From positions 1 through 64,000 of the forward strand of contig JAKGBX010000004.1 of assembly GCA_021555075.1 (NCBI GenBank): a stretch of 64,000 nucleotides of DNA. Reading direction: 5' to 3'. A program made the position numbers and the translations under genes. The stretch's first letter is position 1; the number at the start of each line of letters is the position of its first letter. Below are positions 9,091 through 16,569 of the stretch, one piece after another. Below the pieces are notes generated by a model that worked only from the letters and a program-made list of their open reading frames with translations, did no database searches and was not told the DNA's origin. Source of the DNA: Rhodobacteraceae bacterium LMO-JJ12 (GTDB taxonomy: Bacteria > Pseudomonadota > Alphaproteobacteria > Rhodobacterales > Rhodobacteraceae).

Positions 9091-9125
9091 AAAAAAGGCC
9101 GACCCGCATGTGAGCGAGCCGACCT
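9091..9125 (-). terminator. Rho-independent terminator after the FAD monooxygenase-DUF2783 operon
   Basis: On the minus strand AGGTCGGCTCGC (9125-9114) pairs over all 12 positions, including three G-T wobbles, with GCGGGTCGGCCT (9107-9096) around the loop TCACAT. Six T residues follow. It separates the aromatic catabolism operon from the antiporter gene. Confidence 0.85.
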
Positions 9126-9160
9126 GTTTTTGTGGGGGCAAGGCGCGCGGGGCGCGCGCT

Positions 9161-9355
9161 TTAGCCTTTAAGTGCGGCGGCCTTGAGCGCGGCGCGAAGC
9201 ACGTCGCGATCGCCGATATGGTTGGCCAGAATAAGAATGAGCCGGGCATTGAACGCGTCGCTCTGTTCTTTGCTCAGCGGCTCGTGAGCGGCCAGCAACT
9301 CGGCATAGAAATCATCGGGTTTGTCGATGTTCGGGGTCAGGTTGAGATCGCTCAT
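9161..9355 (-). CDS. DUF2783 domain protein
   Basis: Small soluble protein of 64 aa, apparently mostly helical, with the family core ending ILILANHIGDRDVLRAAL. Its function is unknown. The ATG at 9355 overlaps the stop codon of the FAD monooxygenase gene (ATGA), so the two are translationally coupled; this tight pairing suggests a small partner or accessory of the monooxygenase. The open frame extends 20 codons further upstream inside the monooxygenase gene, but the overlapping ATG is the natural start. I recall DUF2783 genes next to such flavoproteins in related genomes, which I cannot verify here. Confidence 0.75.
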   Translation of the reverse strand: MSDLNLTPNIDKPDDFYAELLAAHEPLSKEQSDAFNARLILILANHIGDRDVLRAALKAAALKG

Positions 9356-10974
9356 TGCAGTTGCTCCTTGCCCGTGGCGCGGCGTAGGGCAGCGCGGAAG
9401 AGGTTTTCGTTCCATGTATCGCGGCGCGCGGCCACGTGCTGATCCGGGCGGATGAGATAGACGCCTGAAGGCGCATCGCCGAGATAACGGGCCTTGAGTG
9501 CCATGGTTGTGTCATCCGTGGAGGAGAGCGCCAGCCGGGTGACCGCGATGCCGTCTTCCTCGAAATCATCGGGCGCGTCGGCGTCGATGGTCAGCAGGGT
9601 GAAGCGGCCCGCCAGTTGCTTCAGCAGATAGCCGTCCTTCAGCGGCACATCGGGGCAGGGCGAACCGGGGCGGGTGCGCTTGGGTGCACCTTCCAGGGCA
9701 TCGGCCGAATTGAGCGGTGAGCCGTCATAGGTGCAAGGCAGGGAAAGACGCCCAGAGTTGACCAGAGGGCGGGCAAATTCGTGATGTTCGGAAAGGTCGA
9801 GCACGGCGTCGCGCAAGAGGCGGCTCATCTCGGATTTGGGGGTGATGAAATCGGTTGAGCGGGTGGAATTGAGGATGTTCTCATCCGCGCCGTAAACCCG
9901 CTCGAAATCATAGCTGTCGAGCAATGCCTCGGGGGCCTTGCCATCCATCACGAGTTTCAGTTTCCAGACCAGATTGTCAGTGTCTTGCAGGCCGGAATTT
10001 GCACCGCGCGCGCCAAATGGTGAGACCTGATGCGCAGAATCGCCGGCAAAGAGCACGCGACCATGGCGGAAATGCTCCATCCGGCGGCATTGGAAGGTAT
10101 AGATCGAGGACCATTCGAGTTCATATTCGATGTCGTCGCCCAGCATGGCACGCAGGCGTTTGTCGATGTTTTCGGGCTTGAGCTCTTCTTCCTTGTCGAT
10201 GTCCCAGCCGAGTTGAAAGTCGATCCGCCACACGTTGTCGGGCTGTTTATGCAAGAGGGCCGATTGACCGCGATTGAACGGTGGGTCGAACCAGAACCAA
10301 CGCTCGGTCGGGAATTTGGCCTCCATGATCACGTCGGCGATGAGGAAGTTGTCTTCAAATACGCGACCGACGAAATCATGCCCCAACATGCGGCGGGTGG
10401 GGGAATTGGCACCATCACAAGCGATCAGCCAATCGGCCTCAAGCATATAAGGGCCTTCGGGGGTTTCGACTTCGATGCGGGCGTGATCGACGTGATTGCC
10501 GATTGCCTCGACCTTGTTCTTGCCGCGAATGTCGATCTCGGCACCCTGCGCTTGCAGCTCGCGCAGGCGGTTCACCAGGTATTCTTCGAAGTAATATTGT
10601 TGCAGATTGATAAAGGCGGGGAATTCATGGCCGTCTTCTGCCAGCAGGTTGAAATCATAGACCTGGCGTTCGTCAAAGAAGACCTTGCCGAGGTTCCATT
10701 CAACGCCTTTGTCGACCATTTCGCGACCGCACCCCAAACGATCGAGAATTTCCAGCGGGCGCTTGGCATAGCAGACGGCGCGCGAGCCGAAGCTGACCTT
10801 GTCGTTGTCATCGAGAATGACGACGGGCACGTTGTGTTGCGCGAGATCAATGGCCGCCGCGAGGCCGACAGGGCCCGCGCCGATGATCACGACGGGATGG
10901 CGCACGGGGCTGGTTGCGTCCTGATCTGGCGAACGCTCGTAGGCGTAGAGCGGGATTTCGAAGATTTTATTCAT
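9352..10974 (-). CDS. FAD-dependent aromatic ring monooxygenase (MhpA/PheA-like)
   Basis: Group A flavoprotein hydroxylase of 540 aa. The FAD-binding GAGPVG (residues 32-37), the DG motif CDGANS (186-191) and the GD motif FAGDSAHQVSPFGARG (309-324) are all in place. The C-terminal part from about residue 400 is the thioredoxin-like domain typical of phenol and 3-(3-hydroxyphenyl)propionate hydroxylases. It would use NAD(P)H and O2 to add a hydroxyl ortho or para to an existing one. A GGAGGAG site precedes the ATG. It follows the MBL-fold gene after 149 bases that hold a stem-loop and two FNR-like boxes. Within a homogentisate cluster a para-hydroxylating role making homogentisate or gentisate-type products is plausible but unproven. 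Confidence 0.85.
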   Translation of the reverse strand: MNKIFEIPLYAYERSPDQDATSPVRHPVVIIGAGPVGLAAAIDLAQHNVPVVILDDNDKVSFGSRAVCYAKRPLEILDRLGCGREMVDKGVEWNLGKVFFDERQVYDFNLLAEDGHEFPAFINLQQYYFEEYLVNRLRELQAQGAEIDIRGKNKVEAIGNHVDHARIEVETPEGPYMLEADWLIACDGANSPTRRMLGHDFVGRVFEDNFLIADVIMEAKFPTERWFWFDPPFNRGQSALLHKQPDNVWRIDFQLGWDIDKEEELKPENIDKRLRAMLGDDIEYELEWSSIYTFQCRRMEHFRHGRVLFAGDSAHQVSPFGARGANSGLQDTDNLVWKLKLVMDGKAPEALLDSYDFERVYGADENILNSTRSTDFITPKSEMSRLLRDAVLDLSEHHEFARPLVNSGRLSLPCTYDGSPLNSADALEGAPKRTRPGSPCPDVPLKDGYLLKQLAGRFTLLTIDADAPDDFEEDGIAVTRLALSSTDDTTMALKARYLGDAPSGVYLIRPDQHVAARRDTWNENLFRAALRRATGKEQLQ

Positions 10975-10991
10975 GGTTTCTCCTCCGGGGG

Positions 10992-11029
10992 CGGCATGTG
11001 GGATGGCCTTGCACCATCCTCACATGCCG
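10992..11029. other. Long stem-loop between the MBL-fold and FAD monooxygenase genes
   Basis: CGGCATGTG plus GGATGG (10992-11006) pairs with CCATCC and CACATGCCG (11014-11029) with a single bulged T, giving a 15-bp stem around CCTTGCA. On the plus strand it is followed by AATTTTT, like an intrinsic terminator, although no plus-strand gene reads into it. On the minus strand it lies immediately before the GGAGGAG ribosome site of the monooxygenase gene, where it could act in the leader or as a processing or stabilising hairpin. Confidence 0.6.
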
Positions 11030-11043
11030 GAATTTTTATGCCC

Positions 11044-11073
11044 TTGATTTCGATCAGGCTTGATAATGATCAA
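11044..11073 (-). promoter_or_regulatory. Two tandem FNR/CRP-type boxes (TTGAT-N4-ATCAA)
   Basis: A perfect TTGAT-AATG-ATCAA palindrome at 11060-11073 is preceded by TTGAT-TTCG-ATCAG at 11044-11057, which differs at one position. This is the consensus of FNR-family regulators, including FnrL of Rhodobacteraceae. On the minus strand an AT-rich CATAAAAATT (11040-11031) lies about 30 bases beyond the centre of the perfect box, the spacing of a class II activated promoter. The target would be the FAD monooxygenase-DUF2783 genes. Confidence 0.65.
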
Positions 11074-11125
11074 GCCAGGCGCGCTGTCAGGGCGGCGTGA
11101 GCTGGTTTTTCAGCGTCAAACCGGC

Positions 11126-12076
11126 TTAGCCTTGCAGGGCGTCCCACATTTCAAGATCGCGCTGAGCGGTCCAGATGCGTGGGGTGTCGATGCCGCGTGC
11201 TTCGTCATAGGCGCGCGCGACGTTGAACGGCAGGCAATGCTCATAAATCGCGTAGTCGGCAAACTTGGGATCGCATTCGGCGCGCACGGCGTCCCAGGCG
11301 TCTTTGAGGCTGCCACCACGGGCTGCGACGCGGGCGGCGGGGCGATAGGTGCTTTCGACGAAATCGCGGGTGTTTTCGATGGCGGCGTTGACCATATCGG
11401 GCCCGATAAGTGCGTCGCCACGGCCCGGCGCAATGGCATCGACATCAAACGAGGAGATGTTGTCGAGCGTGTCGCCCCAATCGGAGAAATGCCCATCGCC
11501 GCAATAGCAGGCCGAATGATATTCAACGATATCACCGGTAAACATCACGTTTTCATCGGGCACGTGGATGACGATATCGCCCGCCGTATGGGCGCGGCCA
11601 AGGTGCATGAGATCAACCCGGCGGTTGCCGAGATAGACGGTCATGTCTTCGCTGAAGGTGGTGGTGGGGAAGGTCAGGCCCGGGATACTCTCGTGGCCTT
11701 CAAAAAGGCGCGGGAAGCGTTGGAACTCGGAATCCCAGTCTTCTTGACCACGCTCTACCACCATGGCGCGGGCAGCGTCGCCCATGATGATCTGATCGGC
11801 GCCATAAGCGGAAGCACCAAGCACGCGCACGGCGTGGTAATGGGTGAGCACGACATGAGAGATCGGCTTGTCGGTGACGGTGCGCACGCAATCGATGACT
11901 TTCTGGGCAAGACGGGGGGTTGCCTGGGCCTCGACGATCATCACTGACTCATCGCCGATGATGACGCCTGAGTTGGGATCGCCTTCGGCGGTGAAGGCAT
12001 AGAGATCCTTGCCGACTTCTTCGAAAGTGATTTTTTTCTCGGACATGTCGCCTTGGGATGCGAATGCTTTGGCCAT
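11126..12076 (-). CDS. MBL-fold protein with a degenerate metal site
   Basis: Metallo-beta-lactamase-fold protein of 316 aa between fahA and the FAD monooxygenase gene. The canonical HxHxDH motif is replaced by HYHAVR (residues 79-84): the first two His remain, but the Asp and third His are Val83 and Arg84. An AHTAGD His and the FTGDIVE Asp are kept, while the final GHG-like position reads PGRGD. So at most one metal site looks complete. The ATG at 12076 has an AAGGAAA site; an extended frame upstream lacks one. It could be a hydrolase with altered metal use or a non-hydrolytic enzyme. It occupies the place where maleylacetoacetate isomerase often sits, but nothing in the fold supports that activity. 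Confidence 0.8.
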   Translation of the reverse strand: MAKAFASQGDMSEKKITFEEVGKDLYAFTAEGDPNSGVIIGDESVMIVEAQATPRLAQKVIDCVRTVTDKPISHVVLTHYHAVRVLGASAYGADQIIMGDAARAMVVERGQEDWDSEFQRFPRLFEGHESIPGLTFPTTTFSEDMTVYLGNRRVDLMHLGRAHTAGDIVIHVPDENVMFTGDIVEYHSACYCGDGHFSDWGDTLDNISSFDVDAIAPGRGDALIGPDMVNAAIENTRDFVESTYRPAARVAARGGSLKDAWDAVRAECDPKFADYAIYEHCLPFNVARAYDEARGIDTPRIWTAQRDLEMWDALQG

Positions 12077-12120
12077 GGTGTGTTTCCTTTGTTCGGTTGC
12101 GCCGGGGCGAGGTAGGGGAG

Positions 12121-12151
12121 CCTCCGGCGGGGATATTTTGGGCAAGATGAA
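12121..12151. repeat. GATATTTT-type intergenic motif, copy 2
   Basis: The short GC palindrome CCTCCGGCGG at 12121-12130 is followed at 12132-12151 by the 20-base motif that also occurs at 42-61 with a single difference. It lies between fahA and the MBL-fold gene, just after the fahA stop codon on the minus strand. Confidence 0.5.
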
Positions 12152-12156
12152 ACGCT

Positions 12157-13413
12157 TTAGCGTGCGTAAGGGTCTTTCAGCGCGGGCAGGATCGTGCCGG
12201 TGCAGGCGCCAAAACCGATGGTGTAGCCGTCGCCATAGGCCGCGCCTTCGAGTGTGAGCGTATCGCCATCTTCAAGGAAGGTGCGGGTCTCGCCGGTGTC
12301 GAGCGTGAGGGGTTCTTTGCCGCCCCAGCTAAGCTCGAGAAGCGAGCCGCGTTCGGATTTGGTGGCGCCCGAGATGGTGCCGGAGCCGAGGAGATCGCCG
12401 GGGTTCATCGGACAGCCTGAGGTGGTGTGATGTGCGAGTTGTTGCGGCGCGGAGAAATACATCTGATTGTAGTTGGTCTCGGCGATGGTAGTGGGCGCTT
12501 TGCCTTCTGGCGCGAGTGTCACCTTGAGGTCGATGTTGTAGAGCATTGGGCCGGTATCTTTGAGATGAGGCAGCAATTCGACTTCGCGCGCGGGGGTGTC
12601 ACAGCGGAACGGCTCAAGTGCTGCCGTAGTGATGATCCATGGGCTGATCGAGGTAGCGGTTGCCTTGGCCTGAAACGGGCCGAGCGGTTGGTATTCCCAG
12701 GCCTGGATGTCGCGCGCGGACCAGTCGTTGAGCAACACGTAGCCGAAGATGTTGGCGTCGGCCTCATCCACCGTGATCGGACCATCCGAGGGCTGGCCGA
12801 CGATGGCGCCCATTTCAAGTTCGAGATCGAAGCGACGGCAGGGCAGGAAGGCAGGCAGATCGTGATCGGGTGATTTGAGCTGACCCCAGGGGCGGCGAAT
12901 ATCGGTGCCGGAGATCACCACCGAAGAGGCGCGGCCATTGTAGCCGATGGGGATGTGCAACCAGTTGGGCGGCAGTGCATTTTCGGCGCCGCGAAACATT
13001 GTGCCGACGTTTACGGCGTGGTTCTTGCCAGCGTAGAAATCGGTATATTCCGAGACCAGAATGGGCAGGTGCATCTCGGCGTCTTTCTGTGCCACGAGCA
13101 TGGCTTCAGCCTCGGAGTGATCGACGGAGCCTTCGGCCAGAATTTCGGTGAGACGCGCGCGCAGGGCGGCCCAGAGTTCGGGGCCTTCTTCCATCACCTC
13201 GTTCCAGAACGGCACGTCAAACAGCGGCGCGTCGGTGAGGGTGATCAGCCCGGCCTCTTCTGCGGCAGCCATGTCGAGGATCATGTCACCGATGGCAACG
13301 CCGCAGCGTGGCTCAAGCGTGTCGGTGGAAAAGACGCCGTAGGGCAGGTTGTTGAGCGGAAAAGGGTGTTTCGGATCGTTGGCCGAAGAGACCCAAGATT
13401 TCATAAGAGACAT
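12157..13413 (-). CDS. fahA: Fumarylacetoacetase
   Basis: Hydrolyses fumarylacetoacetate to fumarate and acetoacetate, the last step of tyrosine/phenylalanine breakdown through homogentisate. The 418-aa length is normal. Family marks include the N-terminal SH3-like part with LPYGVFST, and the catalytic domain with YTDFYAGKNHAVNVG, LDLELEMGAIVG-like metal-binding acidic residues, and VLLNDWSARDIQAWEYQPLGPF (quoted in part). The ATG at 13413 has an AAGGAAA site; the frame extends 12 codons upstream without one. It follows hmgA after 83 bases that hold a hairpin, which suggests one operon with possible differential mRNA stability. Confidence 0.93.
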   Translation of the reverse strand: MSLMKSWVSSANDPKHPFPLNNLPYGVFSTDTLEPRCGVAIGDMILDMAAAEEAGLITLTDAPLFDVPFWNEVMEEGPELWAALRARLTEILAEGSVDHSEAEAMLVAQKDAEMHLPILVSEYTDFYAGKNHAVNVGTMFRGAENALPPNWLHIPIGYNGRASSVVISGTDIRRPWGQLKSPDHDLPAFLPCRRFDLELEMGAIVGQPSDGPITVDEADANIFGYVLLNDWSARDIQAWEYQPLGPFQAKATATSISPWIITTAALEPFRCDTPAREVELLPHLKDTGPMLYNIDLKVTLAPEGKAPTTIAETNYNQMYFSAPQQLAHHTTSGCPMNPGDLLGSGTISGATKSERGSLLELSWGGKEPLTLDTGETRTFLEDGDTLTLEGAAYGDGYTIGFGACTGTILPALKDPYAR

Positions 13414-13433
13414 TCGCGTTTCCTTGTGTGAAC

Positions 13434-13476
13434 GGTGCGCAAGAAGCACACCCTACGGTGTTGGTGTAGGGTGCGC
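13434..13476. repeat. REP-like palindrome between hmgA and fahA
   Basis: GCACACCCTAC (13446-13456) pairs with GTAGGGTGCGC (13466-13476) around a 9-base loop, with one A-C mismatch. A neighbouring GGTGCGC (13434-13440) can alternatively pair with GCACACC, so two exclusive hairpins are possible. No T-tract follows. The GTAGGGTGCGC core looks like an intergenic palindrome I recall from related genomes; only one copy occurs here. Confidence 0.45.
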
Positions 13477-13496
13477 ATTCGGCGCGCCGCCAGATG

Positions 13497-14858
13497 TTAT
13501 TTCTTGCCGGGTGTGCCGTCGAATTTCTTTTCGATATCGCTCCAGCAGTCGATGTAGTCGTCCTGAAGCGGGGCTTCGTTGGCGGCAAAACCGGTGAGAT
13601 GCTGCGGGAAGCGGGTTTCGAACATGAACGACATGGTGTTGTCGAGCTTTTCGGCTTTGAGGTCGGCATTCGACGCGCCCTCGAAAGCGTTCTTGTCGGG
13701 GCCGTGCGGCAGCATCATGTTGTGCAGGCTCATCCCGCCGGGGATGAAGCCCTTGGGCTTGGCGTCATACTGACCATAGATGTTGCCCATCAGCTCGGAC
13801 ATGATGTTCTTGTGATACCATGGCGGGCGGAAGGTGTCTTCGGCCACCATCCAGCGTTCGCGGAAGAGCACAAAGTCGATATTGGCGGTGCCGGGCTGAC
13901 CCGAGGGGGCGGTGAGCACGGTGAAGATCGACGGGTCGGGATGATCGAACAGGATCGCGCCGACCGGGCAATAGGTGGATAGGTCGTATTTTACCGGCGC
14001 ATAGTTGCCATGCCACGCCACCACGTCGAGCGGAGAATGGCCGATTTTTGTCTCGTGGAACTGACCGCACCATTTGATGGTGACGGTCGAGGGGGCGTCG
14101 CGATCCTCAAAAGCGGCCACGGGGGATTTGAAATCGCGCCGGTTGGCCATGCAGTTGGCGCCGATCGGGCCGCGGCCCGGAAGCTCGAATTTCTGGCCGT
14201 AGTTTTCGCAGACAAAGCCGCGCGCCGGGCCTTCGAGCACTTCTACGCGGTAGAGCAGGCCGCGCGGGATGATGGCGATTTCCTGCGGTGCAAGGTCGAT
14301 AATTCCCAGCTCGGTGGCGAAGCGCAGGCGGCCTTCTTGCGGCACGATCAGCAGTTCTGAATCGGCGGAATAGAAATAAGCGTCGCGCATCGATTCGGTG
14401 ACGAGATAGATGTGGGATGCCATGCCGACTTGGGTGTTCACGTCGCCTGCTGTGGTCATGGTGCGCATTCCGGTGAGCCATGTCAGCTTTTCTTCGGAAT
14501 GAGGCACGGGATCCCAGCGGTATTGGCCGAGAGAGACCACGTCGGGGTCGACGTTGGGGGCAGATTTCCAAAGGGGGAGATCAATTTTCTCGTAGCGATG
14601 TGAATGCTTTACCGAAGGGCGGATGCGATAGCACCAGGTCCGCTCGTTTTGGTGGCTGGGGGCGGTGAAAGCGGTGCCCGAGAGCTGCTCGCCGTAAAGC
14701 CCATAGTTGCATTTCTGTGGTGAGTTCATGCCCTGGGGCAGGGCGCCGGGCAGGGCTTCGGTCTCGAAATCATTGCCGAAGCCGGGCATGTAGCCCTGAT
14801 GCGGGCCGGCCAGTGAAGGGGCCTGAACCATGCCGGAGGGTTTGGTTTCAATGTTCAT
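13497..14858 (-). CDS. hmgA: Homogentisate 1,2-dioxygenase
   Basis: Fe(II) dioxygenase that opens the homogentisate ring to give maleylacetoacetate. The 453-aa product has the three iron ligands with the family spacing: His349 in WYHKN, Glu355 in MSE and His385 in PHGPD (6 and 30 residues apart, as in the human enzyme). [20 protein letters not shown] near the N-terminus is another family mark (20 residues quoted). The ATG has an AGGAG site 8 bases upstream. It is the first gene of the minus-strand catabolic operon and is divergent from the MarR-type regulator. Confidence 0.96.
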   Translation of the reverse strand: MNIETKPSGMVQAPSLAGPHQGYMPGFGNDFETEALPGALPQGMNSPQKCNYGLYGEQLSGTAFTAPSHQNERTWCYRIRPSVKHSHRYEKIDLPLWKSAPNVDPDVVSLGQYRWDPVPHSEEKLTWLTGMRTMTTAGDVNTQVGMASHIYLVTESMRDAYFYSADSELLIVPQEGRLRFATELGIIDLAPQEIAIIPRGLLYRVEVLEGPARGFVCENYGQKFELPGRGPIGANCMANRRDFKSPVAAFEDRDAPSTVTIKWCGQFHETKIGHSPLDVVAWHGNYAPVKYDLSTYCPVGAILFDHPDPSIFTVLTAPSGQPGTANIDFVLFRERWMVAEDTFRPPWYHKNIMSELMGNIYGQYDAKPKGFIPGGMSLHNMMLPHGPDKNAFEGASNADLKAEKLDNTMSFMFETRFPQHLTGFAANEAPLQDDYIDCWSDIEKKFDGTPGKK

Positions 14859-14902
14859 TTTGCGCGTCTCCTGTCAGGTGGTTGCGCTGTTAACAGTCTG
14901 TT

Positions 14903-14915
14903 TTGTAACTAACAA
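14903..14915. promoter_or_regulatory. Candidate operator upstream of hmgA
   Basis: TTGTAACTAACAA is a near-palindrome (10 of 13 positions match its reverse complement), centred about 50 bases upstream of the hmgA start. It lies in the 301-base divergent region 14859-15159 between hmgA and the MarR gene, which contains no other open frame I can support. Confidence 0.35.
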
Positions 14916-15097
14916 CGCCTGGATTTGAAGATACCCATGACTTGCCGCGAATGGCCTAGGTAGGGAAGGCTTGGATCGGTGAGACCGGATTTGGAATTTG
15001 CAGATTCGTGGTGGCCGTTGTTCGCAGGGGGCAATGGTATCGAAACGAGGGAAAAAGTGCCAGTCGGCAGGAAAGTGGGCCGCAGATTCGTTACGTT

Positions 15098-15141
15098 GAT
15101 AGCAAAAGCTGGTTGCTATCGGGACGGGTTCATATGTAACC
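15098..15141. promoter_or_regulatory. Candidate MarR-type operators before the regulator gene
   Basis: GATAGCAA (15098-15105) and TTGCTATC (15113-15120) form a perfect 8-bp inverted repeat with a 7-base spacer. Directly after it GGTTCATATGTAACC (15127-15141) has GGTT/AACC arms around CATATG and ends 7 bases before the AAAGGAG ribosome site. Sites of this size and position suit autorepression by a dimeric winged-helix regulator. Confidence 0.5.
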
Positions 15142-15159
15142 AAAAGTAAAGGAGATGTG

Positions 15160-15603
15160 ATGCCAGATCAAAACCAGTTCGATTTGCAGGATTTTCTGCC
15201 CTATCTGCTTAACCAGGCGGCCGAGGAAAGCTCGCTTGGGTTTCAGCAGGTCTACAAGGGGCGATACGGCATGTTGCGCACCGAATGGCGGGTGCTGTTT
15301 CACCTCGGGATTTATGGGCAGATGACGGCGCGGGAAATCGGGCGGCGCTCAAAAATGCACAAAACCAAGATCAGCCGGGCGGTCGCCAAGCTGTCTGAAC
15401 GGCGGTATCTTACGCGAACGCGCGACGAGGCGGATCGGCGGTTGGAATACCTGGACCTGACAACAGCGGGGATGCGGGCGTATCGTGATCTGCGCGAGGT
15501 TGCGTTGGAGTATAATGCCGGGCTTCTGGAGCAGTTTACCGATGAAGAGGCCAAGGTGTTGCGGCGGCTATTGCGGAAATTGGCGCATGCCGAGGAAGAA
15601 TGA
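15160..15603 (+). CDS. MarR-family transcriptional regulator
   Basis: Winged-helix repressor of 147 aa. The DNA-binding region is visible at about residues 55-100 (GQMTAREIGRRSKMHKTKIS recognition helices, then TRTRDEADRRLEYL for the wing). A GGAG site precedes the ATG at 15160; a GTG directly before it is less likely. It is divergent from hmgA and is most likely the local regulator of the homogentisate operon, similar in position to HmgR-type regulators though of a different family. Such proteins usually release DNA when they bind a small aromatic acid. Confidence 0.88.
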   Translation: MPDQNQFDLQDFLPYLLNQAAEESSLGFQQVYKGRYGMLRTEWRVLFHLGIYGQMTAREIGRRSKMHKTKISRAVAKLSERRYLTRTRDEADRRLEYLDLTTAGMRAYRDLREVALEYNAGLLEQFTDEEAKVLRRLLRKLAHAEEE

Positions 15604-15669
15604 GTGGTGCCAGGATGAGTCGCGCGGTGCGTGTTTCACAAAGGACATGGCGCGACCTGCGGGTGGCGC

Positions 15670-16536
15670 ATGAGTGATCAGGCAAAGGGGCTGTTGATCA
15701 CGCTGATGGGCGTGCTGTTCGTGGTTCCCGATTCGCTGTTCGTGCGGCTGATTTCGGCAGATGCGCTGGTGGTGTCGTTTTGGCGCAATCTGATTTCAGG
15801 CGGTCTGATCCTGCTTTTCGTATTGGCTACGGGCGGGTTGCGGCCTTTTCGGGCGGTATTTGCCACCGGGTTTTACGGGCTTTTCTATATGGTCGCGGCA
15901 GGCACGGCGGGAATTCTGTTTGTCCTCGCGGTCAGCCTGACGTCGGTGGCAAATGTTGTGTTGATCATTGCGGCGATGCCTGTGTTTGCCGCGATCTACA
16001 GCCGCATCTTTCTGGGCGAGCGCATATCACGTCGGATGGTAATGACGATGGTGGCTGTGGCCGTGGGGCTGGCGGTGATCGCCTATGGTTCGGGCGAAAC
16101 CGTGGGGGCGCATTGGTCTGGCGATCTGGTGGCGCTGTCGGTTGCGGCGCTGTTTGCTGCGGGGCTGACGGCGGCACGCAAGGTCAAGCATGTGTCGATG
16201 GTGCCGGGGGTGGCGCTTGGCTATGTGCTGGCGTCTTTTGCGCTGTTGCCATTCATCGCGCCGCTTGATGTGCCCGATGGGCAGTGGGGGTTGGTTGCGC
16301 TGCATGGTATTGTGATTGTGATGAGCGCGGTCGGACTTGCGCTGGGCCCACGCTATATTCCTAGCGCCGAGGTGGGCTTGTTGATCCTGCTGGAATCTGT
16401 GCTGGCGCCGCTATTGGTCTGGTCTGTGGTGGGGGAATACCCTGGCTTTTATGCCTTTACCGGAGGGGCCATCGTGATCGGGGCGTTGGCGGTTTATAAT
16501 CTGGCGATGCTGCAGCGCAGGCGCGTGCCGGGGTAA
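15670..16536 (+). CDS. EamA/DMT-family transporter
   Basis: Inner-membrane permease of 288 aa with about ten hydrophobic segments arranged as two repeats (about residues 5-140 and 150-285). The pattern is that of the drug/metabolite transporter superfamily, EamA branch, which exports amino acids, metabolites or toxic compounds. The ATG at 15670 is internal to a longer frame and starts the first membrane helix. It lies 66 bases after the MarR gene on the same strand, so it could be part of that unit; if so it might export an aromatic intermediate. Substrate unknown. Confidence 0.8.
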   Translation: MSDQAKGLLITLMGVLFVVPDSLFVRLISADALVVSFWRNLISGGLILLFVLATGGLRPFRAVFATGFYGLFYMVAAGTAGILFVLAVSLTSVANVVLIIAAMPVFAAIYSRIFLGERISRRMVMTMVAVAVGLAVIAYGSGETVGAHWSGDLVALSVAALFAAGLTAARKVKHVSMVPGVALGYVLASFALLPFIAPLDVPDGQWGLVALHGIVIVMSAVGLALGPRYIPSAEVGLLILLESVLAPLLVWSVVGEYPGFYAFTGGAIVIGALAVYNLAMLQRRRVPG

Positions 16537-16569
16537 TTCACTATCCACTCGTGCGGTTGCGGTGATTGA

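Noticed and set aside
14882-15120. Sigma-70-type promoter elements in the hmgA-marR region
   Set aside because: No -35/-10 pair with proper spacing was convincing enough to place; only the operator-like dyads are reported.
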